Assembly (NCBI GenBank): GCA_000970895.1
Contig: JYHA01000093.1
Span: 1-21,984, forward strand
DNA length: 21,984 nucleotides
From: Candidatus Arcanibacter lacustris
GTDB lineage: Bacteria; Pseudomonadota; Alphaproteobacteria; Rickettsiales; Arcanibacteraceae
Direction of reading: 5' to 3'
The position numbers and the translations under genes were made by a program. Positions 15,653-21,984 of this stretch are shown here, one piece after another. Numbering within the stretch: the stretch's first letter is position 1; every line of letters starts with the position of its first letter. The notes under the pieces are model-generated. The model did not search any database. It had not been told where the DNA came from and was given only the letters and a program-made list of their open reading frames with translations.

Positions 15653-15974
15653 TCAATGTTGTCTCCACCCTATATAATTCATTTGATATATTAGCAACCA
15701 TCCTATTCATTAATTCAGCAGGATTTTCCAATTCAAAAACAGAAGAATATAGCGCACTATTAGAGCCAGTTGCAGCGATTGCCACCAAAATATTATTTAT
15801 CCAGTTTTGAACATCTTGCCCATAAACAATGCCAGAAGCATCATAATTGCCCAAAATATTATACGATCTATTTAGCAGATCTATGATCGACTCAGTAGGA
15901 AAATTTGAGTCACCTCTTCGTTCCAAGAGAGTCTTTATGGCAGTAAGTTGCATGATTAAGTTAGTATGATTCAT
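15612..15974 (-). CDS. Hypothetical protein (helical domain), likely 3'-frameshifted
   Basis: A 120-aa frame with a strong ribosome-binding site (AAGGA, 6 bases before the ATG). The helical domain starts MNHTNLIMQLTAIKTLLERR and shares pattern and spacing with the 183-aa protein downstream, so the pair probably arose by duplication. In this frame the protein stops in YWRIIK at three successive stop codons (TAA TAA TAG), but the +1 frame continues with a tail like that of its paralog. I read this as a recent frameshift in a once longer gene; a sequencing error is possible. No known family is recognised. Confidence 0.7.
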   Translation of the reverse strand: MNHTNLIMQLTAIKTLLERRGDSNFPTESIIDLLNRSYNILGNYDASGIVYGQDVQNWINNILVAIAATGSNSALYSSVFELENPAELMNRMVANISNELYRVETTLTASVVYPYWRIIK

Positions 15975-16005
15975 TTTATTCCTTGATTTATGTTAATTTA
16001 AAAAA

Positions 16006-16206
16006 TCAGCTTATTATACAATAAGCGTGGTGAACACTAGTGGGCGCATTATTTCCCGTAGTATGAACAACTGGATCTTCCAATGGTATCGTGACAAGAC
16101 CATTAGGCAACTCTTTTGTTATATCAGCCGCATCAATTGCATTGAGACGCTCTCTAGGAGCATCTTTACTACTAGTCAACTCTGTTTCTTTTGTTTTTGC
16201 TTTCAT
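16006..16206 (-). CDS. Small hypothetical protein (66 aa)
   Basis: A 66-aa polar frame (MKAKTKETELTSSKDAPRER onward, then ADITKELPNGLVTIPLEDP) with no membrane segment or signal peptide. It lies between the protease and the paralogous pair on the same strand, 76 bp after the protease stop and about 30 bp before the 120-aa gene. Its ribosome-binding site is weak (AACAAAG), but a promoter-like sequence with ideal spacing lies in the gap upstream. The Lys/Glu/Thr composition suggests a disordered peptide. I recognise no family. Its reality rests on position and the promoter only. Confidence 0.5.
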   Translation of the reverse strand: MKAKTKETELTSSKDAPRERLNAIDAADITKELPNGLVTIPLEDPVVHTTGNNAPTSVHHAYCIIS

Positions 16207-16244
16207 CTTTGTTAAAATAATTATATTTAGTATTGATCGGGATA

Positions 16245-16273
16245 TATATAACGTTTTTATATCAAGCCATCAA
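16245..16273 (-). promoter_or_regulatory. Promoter-like sequence before the 66-aa gene
   Basis: TTGATG (16273-16268), exactly 17 bp, TATATA (16250-16245) on the minus strand. It would start a transcript for the 66-, 120- and 183-aa genes independently of the protease. The region is very A+T-rich, so chance matches are frequent. Confidence 0.4.
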
Positions 16274-16282
16274 TGACAATTT

Positions 16283-19135
16283 TTAAATCATTAGATCAGT
16301 AAAAATGAAATTACTCTCGGTAATTTTACTTGAATCTACGCCCGTTAATAAAACAGCCCAATTACTAGTTTGTATTATAGTATCTTTATTATCATTAAAT
16401 GAACTAACTAGAGGACTTATATCCTGATATGAAGCATTTCTACCAAATTGTAATTTAGTTTGAGTGGGAGAAAAATCATCGATGGTAGTAAGCCCTCGGT
16501 GGGTTAGGATATTGGCAAAATAAATAATATCATTTCCTCCTCCAGTATGAATAGAGTTATTACCCCTTCCTGGTGAAAATATATTATCTCTATCATTGCC
16601 TGTTAATTTATCATTACCATCGCCCGTGATAAGATTTTGAATTTTATTAAAGACAAGCAAAACATTATGATTACCTATGAAATGCAATACTTCTTGTTGC
16701 GAGCTTAAATCAATAACTACAGCTCCACTTACAGCGGCCGCATTAATAGTTTTATATTTATTATCAGAAATCAAAGACCTTTGAGGATTTGATCCTACGG
16801 CTTCTGTAAATTCATCAGTATAATAAAGAGTGGTAGAATCCCTATCCTTACCATAAATTGTTAAATCTATAGATTCTAAATTATTTCTAGATAAATAACC
16901 TAATATTGAAGCATCAGCATTATTTGATATTAACCCAGAGCTATGTTGATTAATTTCAACAATCCATTTTCCGAGAGTTTTCTCTCCTCTAAAATTAGCG
17001 CTACTTAAATCTCCAGATAAATTCTTCGGAAGCAATGAAGAAAGATCTAATTCTTTTCCTTTGCCTGGTTTATAAAGCAAAGTAGATTTAGTAGCTGCTG
17101 GCGAATAGAGATTTACTTCCAACTCACCAAGCTCTTTATGAAAAAGATCAAAATTCAAGGTAAGATATTCAGCAATCATATCTTCTTCAATGTTAAATTC
17201 TATTTTTAACGAACCAGCTTTGATAGTTTCTCGGATAATTTTGGGGCTTGCATTTGCTATAGTTAGCATGTTGTTACTAGTTTGTTTTAAATTCCAGCTT
17301 TCTGCAAGTTTGACTGCACCGTAAGCATCAACTTCACCAAAACCATATTCACGAGAATAATGCATGCCACCGCCATTCCAATTACGAGCCGCATTATCAA
17401 ACCATTTACTACTATCAGCCTCAGCATTTGTTGCATCAGTTACATTGTTAGACTCTGCTTTAATATCGGATCTAGAAATGCCCGTTACTTTATCATTAAA
17501 TTTTTTAGCTGATATTGCTAAAATTTCTTGTATATCTCTCCAACCAAGCTTTGGATTAGCCTCTAACATCAAAGCAATGACCCCACTCACTAAGGGCGCT
17601 GCAAATGAAGTGCCTGCAGATTTCTTGATAATATCCTCATGGGTTAATGATAATCTCTGGTCCAACTCTAAATCTTCAATATTAAGAGTTAAAAAATGCG
17701 AAGCAGGAGCCGAAACTAGAATCGAAGCGCCAGTACTTGCAAATTTTTGGATATTATTTTCAAGAAAAAACTCTTCATTAGGTTTGTTTATGCCACCTAC
17801 TACAATCACATAAGGAGAGTTAGTGACAAAATCATAATTAGCATCAAATCCTATTACCTTACTATTGCCTGCTGCAAAAACTATGGCACTTCCTAGCCCG
17901 TCTCTGCCCAAATCTACAGCATCTTTATAAGCTTTATAAAATTTATTTTTTATTTTATCCGCATTTCCAAAAACATCGTCTTTATAAAACAAACTAGCAC
18001 CCCCCCAACTATTATTGATGATGCTATAATATTTAAAGAAATCTAAGTTGATATTTGAAAAATCATAAAAAGGTAGTTGATAGCTAGCAATCTTAGCATC
18101 GTAAGCAACCCCTACTAAATTAATATCATTTCTCTGGGCGGCAATCACACCAGAGACCCCAAGAGCATGAAGATAATAAATAGGCATATAGCCATGATTA
18201 GTAGAAAATTGAGCTACAGATTCGATATTACCTATAATATCTTTATGAGGAACGATAACACCTTCATCAAATACTGCTACAGTTACTCCTTTCCCAGTAT
18301 AATAATTCCAGGCCTCTATAATATTTGATCTCTCCAAATACCATTGATCAAAAAAATTAGCATCATCAGGTAAGTCTTTTGTTTTTAAATAAACTCTCAC
18401 ATTGCTTTGATTGATAATACCTTGAGAGTTTTTAATATGATATTCAAATGATTTAATTCCCTTGTAACTATTATTAGGAATAAAAACTATCTCTCCAGTA
18501 TCTTTCTTAGATACAGTCCCTCCAACAGGATTTAAAACTTTATGCACAGTAAAAGAATTTTGGTTTAAATCAAAATCATTACTAAGCAATTGTTCGGATT
18601 TTATAATATAAGGCCCCGCCCCTTCTATTTTGATAATATCCCCAACATGAAATGATTTATTACTTTGGATTGGTATTTTTTTAGCATCATTAAAATTCAG
18701 ATATCTAACATCTTTCAAACCACTTGCGATTTGTTTATTGGTTCTATGATCCAATATATCCATAGCAGCATCAGAAATTTTTATATCATAATCACCATAG
18801 CTGCCACTTAGATATAAATTTCCTACATCATCTAGCTTGTAATTTTTTTTATCAAAAGAACTATAGGGATTTAATTTTAAGCTGGAAACTTTATTGGCAT
18901 TTTCTTTTTCAGCCATTATGCTACAAATAGCACTGATAACATTATATGGAATAGTGACGTCATTATTATTACTAGTAGTAGAATAATTAGCTTTAGCTAA
19001 AGAAGTAAATTTATATTGACTAGAAACATTGAAATAGTCAGTAGTTATAGAATCTTGTCTATCTATGTCATATTGTAGGTAGTTTGTACTTTTGAAAGTA
19101 TAAAGACTTGAAGTCAACAAAGTAACATTATTCAT
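16283..19135 (-). CDS. Large S8-family serine protease with P-type domain and RTX-like repeats
   Basis: A 950-aa predicted secreted protease. In order: an unrecognised N-terminal region (1-180) with no signal peptide; a cadherin/tandem-95-like segment (about 185-252, GGTVSKKDTGEIVFIPNNSY); a subtilisin/kexin-type S8 domain (about 262-615); a proprotein-convertase-like P domain (about 630-762, with GELEVNLYSPAAT and LGKWIVEI); and a C-terminal region with short RTX/hemolysin repeats (about 836-872, GDGNDKLTGNDRDN and GGGNDIIYF). Catalytic residues are D290 (AVFDEG), H323 (YLHALGVSGVIAA), oxyanion N424 (AAGNS) and S510 (AGTSFAAP). The His motif departs from the usual HGTHVAG. Missing signal peptide plus C-terminal RTX repeats suggests type I secretion, but no HlyB/HlyD-type gene is in the window. 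It is divergent from an ABC-2 exporter. Confidence 0.85.
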   Translation of the reverse strand: MNNVTLLTSSLYTFKSTNYLQYDIDRQDSITTDYFNVSSQYKFTSLAKANYSTTSNNNDVTIPYNVISAICSIMAEKENANKVSSLKLNPYSSFDKKNYKLDDVGNLYLSGSYGDYDIKISDAAMDILDHRTNKQIASGLKDVRYLNFNDAKKIPIQSNKSFHVGDIIKIEGAGPYIIKSEQLLSNDFDLNQNSFTVHKVLNPVGGTVSKKDTGEIVFIPNNSYKGIKSFEYHIKNSQGIINQSNVRVYLKTKDLPDDANFFDQWYLERSNIIEAWNYYTGKGVTVAVFDEGVIVPHKDIIGNIESVAQFSTNHGYMPIYYLHALGVSGVIAAQRNDINLVGVAYDAKIASYQLPFYDFSNINLDFFKYYSIINNSWGGASLFYKDDVFGNADKIKNKFYKAYKDAVDLGRDGLGSAIVFAAGNSKVIGFDANYDFVTNSPYVIVVGGINKPNEEFFLENNIQKFASTGASILVSAPASHFLTLNIEDLELDQRLSLTHEDIIKKSAGTSFAAPLVSGVIALMLEANPKLGWRDIQEILAISAKKFNDKVTGISRSDIKAESNNVTDATNAEADSSKWFDNAARNWNGGGMHYSREYGFGEVDAYGAVKLAESWNLKQTSNNMLTIANASPKIIRETIKAGSLKIEFNIEEDMIAEYLTLNFDLFHKELGELEVNLYSPAATKSTLLYKPGKGKELDLSSLLPKNLSGDLSSANFRGEKTLGKWIVEINQHSSGLISNNADASILGYLSRNNLESIDLTIYGKDRDSTTLYYTDEFTEAVGSNPQRSLISDNKYKTINAAAVSGAVVIDLSSQQEVLHFIGNHNVLLVFNKIQNLITGDGNDKLTGNDRDNIFSPGRGNNSIHTGGGNDIIYFANILTHRGLTTIDDFSPTQTKLQFGRNASYQDISPLVSSFNDNKDTIIQTSNWAVLLTGVDSSKITESNFIFTDLMI

Positions 19136-19253
19136 AAAAACTACCTATCATAAAGATTTTCAAATATATAAAGTAAATCTTAGTGAGCTTGTATTAACAA
19201 AGCATTAAATGACTAGAAAATTAAACTAGCCCTCTTCTAAATAATGTTCTATA

Positions 19254-19259
19254 TATAAT
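19254..19259 (+). promoter_or_regulatory. -10 box just upstream of the ABC permease
   Basis: A perfect TATAAT ends 14 bases before the ATG at 19274. Transcription would begin about 8 bases before the start codon, leaving no room for a ribosome-binding site; none is visible either. The -35 at normal spacing is poor. Either the transcript is nearly leaderless or the real start is further in, for example the ATG at 19289. Confidence 0.4.
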
Positions 19260-19273
19260 CTAAATTAATTTTA

Positions 19274-20068
19274 ATGATCAAATTACATATGCAAGAAATC
19301 AAAGCACTAACTAATAAATATTTTTATTACGTACCATATTATTTAGCAAAGATAAGCCTATATCGTGGGCATCGCAGCTCCTATCTTGGATGGCTATGGC
19401 TTGCAATCAAGCCCTCTATTCAGATTTGTATCTATGGCTTGATTTTTCCATTAATTGCTAAGTTTCAACAAAAAGATTATGTGCTTTATTTAATTAGCGG
19501 TATATTACCTTGGGGATTTATTAGTAATTCTATTATAGAAGCTGGTAGCTCACTTATTAATAGAGGAGAGGTGCTTAAACGTTGCTTATTGTCGAAAGTT
19601 ATTTTTCCTATAGCCGATATTATCAAAAATCTATTACTAACAATTATCTCACTATTTGTGATGTTGGTCATCTATAATTTATTCTTTGGTACATTTCATT
19701 ATTATATTTTATTGCTACCTATTGCTATAATTCCAATGATAATTTTTACATTTGCATCTGGCGTTGCTATTTCATTTATCACTCCATATGTTAGAGATAT
19801 TAGTGATATAATAGCCATCATGTTTAATATTATGTTTTTTTTCACACCAATTTTTTATCCCGTAGAATCTCTACCAGAACATGTACAAAAACTATTTAAA
19901 TTCAATCCATTCTTTTGGTTGATCAGACCGATCCAAGATGTGCTTTATTTTCAAACCATACCCCAACTATCAACATGTATCATGTCGATGTTGATTGCTT
20001 GTGGATCTGCTTTAATTGCTTTAGCCATTTATAAGAAACTCAAAAAAAATGTGATATTTTACCTATGA
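19274..20068 (+). CDS. ABC-2 type exporter permease (Wzm-like)
   Basis: Membrane subunit of a polysaccharide or polyol-phosphate type ABC exporter. The 264 aa show a cytoplasmic N-terminus with the amphipathic stretch YRGHRSSYLGWLWLAIKPSIQ-type pattern typical of Wzm/TagG/KpsM permeases, then about six hydrophobic segments, and the conserved late stretch FFFTPIFYPVESLPE followed by NPFFWLIRPIQD. It overlaps the ATPase gene by 4 bp (ATGA), so the two are co-translated. The substrate cannot be told; an O-antigen-like or other surface glycan is usual for the family, and comparable pairs exist in Rickettsia. No glycosyltransferase genes lie nearby. Confidence 0.88.
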   Translation: MIKLHMQEIKALTNKYFYYVPYYLAKISLYRGHRSSYLGWLWLAIKPSIQICIYGLIFPLIAKFQQKDYVLYLISGILPWGFISNSIIEAGSSLINRGEVLKRCLLSKVIFPIADIIKNLLLTIISLFVMLVIYNLFFGTFHYYILLLPIAIIPMIIFTFASGVAISFITPYVRDISDIIAIMFNIMFFFTPIFYPVESLPEHVQKLFKFNPFFWLIRPIQDVLYFQTIPQLSTCIMSMLIACGSALIALAIYKKLKKNVIFYL

Positions 20069-20787
20069 CAAAAGATGTTTTTATCAAATTACAAGATGTA
20101 TATGTGGAATCAGTTGATGTTACTAAAAGAGCTTCATCCATTAGAAATTTAATTTTTGCTAAAGAAAGCCTAAAGAGCACCTTCCTACCTATTTTAAATA
20201 ACATCAATTTTTCTGCAAAACCAGGAGATAGAATTGGTATTATAGGTAGAAATGGCTGTGGCAAAAGCTCATTATTAAAAACAATAGCAGGAATTTATCC
20301 TGCTAAATCTGGATCTGTATCATTACAGGGGAGCCTTGTACCATTAATTGAAATGGGAGTAGGATTTGATTCTGAATTATCTGGTAGACATAATATTCAA
20401 TTAGCTCTTTGTTATAGTGGCAGAATGGATCAATATTCCAAAGAATTAGAAGAACAAATTATAGATTTTGCAGAATTAGCAGAAAAAATTGATATGCCCC
20501 TGAAGAATTTCAGCTCTGGTATGGTTACGCGCCTGGCTTTTTCATGTTCAATTTTTAATGATCCAGATATTTTATTGCTTGATGAGGTGTTTGCAACAGG
20601 AGATGCTAGTTTTGTTAAAAAATCACAAGACTTTATGTTAAAAAAACTAGAAAATACTGCAATTACCATTATAGTGAATCATTCTATTGATGCTATTAAG
20701 TCTATATGTAATAGATGCGTATTAATGGATAATGGCTATATTATTGCAGATGGATCAGTAGATGAGGTAACAAAACAATATATATAG
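20065..20787 (+). CDS. ABC exporter ATP-binding subunit (Wzt-like, short form)
   Basis: Energises the neighbouring permease. The 240 aa contain Walker A GRNGCGKSS (61-69), Q-loop region, signature FSSGMVTRLAFS (149-160, SSGM in place of LSGG, as usual for Wzt/TagH types), Walker B ILLLDEVFATGD (169-180) and the switch His in IVNHSID. The N-terminus has the long lead before Walker A common to this subfamily. It ends soon after the nucleotide-binding fold and lacks the C-terminal carbohydrate-binding domain found in O8/O9a-type Wzt, so export is probably not coupled to recognition of a chain terminus by this protein. The cyclophilin gene follows 11 bp after its stop. Confidence 0.9.
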   Translation: MTKDVFIKLQDVYVESVDVTKRASSIRNLIFAKESLKSTFLPILNNINFSAKPGDRIGIIGRNGCGKSSLLKTIAGIYPAKSGSVSLQGSLVPLIEMGVGFDSELSGRHNIQLALCYSGRMDQYSKELEEQIIDFAELAEKIDMPLKNFSSGMVTRLAFSCSIFNDPDILLLDEVFATGDASFVKKSQDFMLKKLENTAITIIVNHSIDAIKSICNRCVLMDNGYIIADGSVDEVTKQYI

Positions 20788-20798
20788 GAGTGTAATTT

Positions 20799-21326
20799 AT
20801 GAGAATCATTATAGTTATTCTTAGTTTAATATTTAGTAATTTAAGTTTCGCAGAGGAGAAAAAAATGGATAATTTAGTCTATATGGATTTAAAAGATGGA
20901 AGGGTAGAAATTGAATTACTACCGGACCTAGCACCAAATCACGTCGCTAGAATAAAAGAATTGGTAGGTCAAGGTTTTTATAATGGGATTGTTTTTCATC
21001 GCGTGATCGATGGATTCATGGCTCAGACTGGTGATCCAACTGGAACTGGCATGGGTGGATCTAGTAAAAAAATCAAAGCTGAATTTTCAAAAACACCCCA
21101 TTTGAGAGGGATGCTTTCTATGGCACGTTCTGCAAGCCCAGATAGTGCTGATAGTCAATTTTTTATAGTACTCAAAGATTCTAAATTCTTAGATGGTCAA
21201 TATACTATTTTTGGTAAAGTTGTATCTGGTATGAAATTTGTTGATATGATTAAAAAAGGCAAAGAAAATCAAAATGGCCAAGTAGACAACCCTGATAAGA
21301 TTGTCAAAATGGAAATGGCAAAATAA
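20799..21326 (+). CDS. Periplasmic cyclophilin-type peptidyl-prolyl isomerase
   Basis: Catalyses cis-trans isomerisation of proline bonds during protein folding. The 175 aa begin with a signal peptide (MRIIIVILSLIFSNLSFA, cleavage likely before EEKK), then a compact bacterial cyclophilin domain. Active-site wording is intact: FHRVIDGFMAQTGDPTGTG with R68, F73 and Q76, then SQFFIVL (F121) and LDGQYTIFGKV. The signal peptide places it in the periplasm, unlike cytoplasmic PpiB. It has a clear ribosome-binding site (TAGGAG) and lies 11 bp after the ABC ATPase, so it is probably the third gene of that operon. No terminator is seen before the IS6 end at 21382. Confidence 0.92.
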   Translation: MRIIIVILSLIFSNLSFAEEKKMDNLVYMDLKDGRVEIELLPDLAPNHVARIKELVGQGFYNGIVFHRVIDGFMAQTGDPTGTGMGGSSKKIKAEFSKTPHLRGMLSMARSASPDSADSQFFIVLKDSKFLDGQYTIFGKVVSGMKFVDMIKKGKENQNGQVDNPDKIVKMEMAK

Positions 21327-21381
21327 AAACCAAAACCTAATTAAGTATCCTTACGCGCAGATTACATACAGGTCCAGAACT

Positions 21382-21984
21382 GGTTCTGTCGCGTTTGTTG
21401 AAAGTAAATGAATTATCTGATATCTTGTGTTAAACATTAGCAAGGTAAAAGATGATAAAACTAGATCCAAAAATCATAAAACATTTTAAAGGTTATAATA
21501 ATAGCGCTGAAATAATTATGACTTGTTTATATTTCAAGTTTAGATATTCCTTAAGTTACAGAGATATTGAAGAATTATCTGGAATTAGGGGTTTAAGCAT
21601 TGATCATTCTAATATTCAAAGGTGGGTAGAGAAGTTTGCTCCATTACTTGACAAGAGATTTAGAAGTAGGAAACGTGATGTTAATAGTAGTTGGCGTATG
21701 GATGAGACTTATATCAAAATAAATGGATCATGGTATTATTTATATAGAGCGGTTGATAAATATGGCTTTACCATTGATTTTATGCTAAGGGCAAGAAGAG
21801 ATGGGGTTGCTGCTAAAGCATTTTTTAGAAAAGCTATTAGACAACATGGTAAGCCAATAAAAATCAATGTTGATAAGAGTGGAGCCAATAAATGTGCCCT
21901 TGATGCAATTAATGATAATTACCCAGAAAATCAGAAAATAGAAATTAGGCAAAACAAATACTTAAATAATATGATAGAGCAAGA
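21382..21984 (+). mobile_element. IS6-family insertion sequence, left part (runs off the window)
   Basis: Starts with the terminal sequence GGTTCTGTCGCG, similar in pattern to the GGTTCTGTTGCA ends of other IS6 elements. Its first 82 bp are identical to the reverse complement of 931-1012. It contains the 5' part of the transposase gene. The two IS6 ends face away from each other, so they bracket 1013-21381 in inverted orientation. The 8-bp flank before it (21374-21381) matches neither orientation of the flank of the other copy. Confidence 0.88.
21452..21984 (+). CDS. IS6-family transposase, C-terminus beyond the window
   Basis: The frame opens at ATG 21452 (ribosome-binding site AAGG) and stays open for 177 codons to the window edge. 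It has the IS6-type N-terminus MIKLDPKIIKHFKGYNNSAE, a helix-turn-helix-like stretch (LSYRDIEELSGIRGLSI) and the DDE core. The catalytic residues are D84 (WRMDETYIK), D141 (INVDKSG) and E176 (LNNMIEQ), with 34 residues between the last two. The whole active site is thus present just inside the window. It looks intact so far. The left copy of the same gene is broken after its third or fourth codon by IS630. Confidence 0.92.
   Translation, partial: MIKLDPKIIKHFKGYNNSAEIIMTCLYFKFRYSLSYRDIEELSGIRGLSIDHSNIQRWVEKFAPLLDKRFRSRKRDVNSSWRMDETYIKINGSWYYLYRAVDKYGFTIDFMLRARRDGVAAKAFFRKAIRQHGKPIKINVDKSGANKCALDAINDNYPENQKIEIRQNKYLNNMIEQ

Noticed and set aside
17364..17813. 149-aa plus-strand frame inside the protease gene
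   Set aside because: Antisense to the conserved catalytic domain of the protease; low-complexity translation and no ribosome-binding site.

Overview
The window looks like a chromosomal segment of a low-GC alphaproteobacterium of the Rickettsiales type. This is inferred from four things: the A+T-rich sequence and codon use; the fatty-acid cluster fabG-acpP-fabF-mltG, whose FabG ends in the GGMLMV tail I remember from Rickettsia FabG; the many decayed genes; and IS630 and IS6 insertion sequences at both edges. Flagellar export genes (fliR, flhB) and lysine/DAP genes (dapD, dapE) argue against a highly reduced Rickettsia and for a flagellated relative such as the Megaira, Trichorickettsia or Midichloria groups. 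No search was run, so the genus is not fixed.

Layout. Positions 1-1012 are nested mobile DNA: an IS630-type element (DD34E transposase split by a -1 frameshift) sits in the fourth codon of an IS6-type transposase, of which only the left 82 bp lie in the window. That IS6 end cuts off the 5' part of an unknown gene (remnant 1013-1255). Next come initiator tRNA-fMet and, all on the minus strand, fabG-acpP-fabF-mltG-plsY (fatty-acid synthesis, peptidoglycan processing, phospholipid acylation). At 5419-9017 lie a Nudix hydrolase, a decayed membrane-protein gene with in-frame TGA codons, a CNNM/CorC transporter, a 47-aa membrane peptide and xerD. At 9120-14188 the minus strand carries fabI-fliR-flhB and dapD-dapE, separated by a 316-bp gap with an intergenic palindromic repeat.

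The right third is more accessory. A DUF3426/MJ0042-type zinc-ribbon membrane protein faces a minus-strand group of a 950-aa S8 (subtilisin/kexin-like) protease with a P-type domain and RTX-like repeats, a 66-aa protein, and two paralogous hypothetical proteins, one apparently frameshifted near its C-terminus. Divergent from the protease is an ABC-2 exporter pair (Wzm/Wzt type) followed by a periplasmic cyclophilin. The window ends in a second IS6 copy facing outward, so two IS6 ends in inverted orientation bracket about 20.4 kb of mainly housekeeping DNA.

Most genes form ordinary membrane and envelope modules. The parts most worth a second look are the secreted-protease group with its paralogous companions, the TGA-containing pseudogene beside the Nudix gene, the coupled small ORF before xerD, and the nested and bracketing IS structure.
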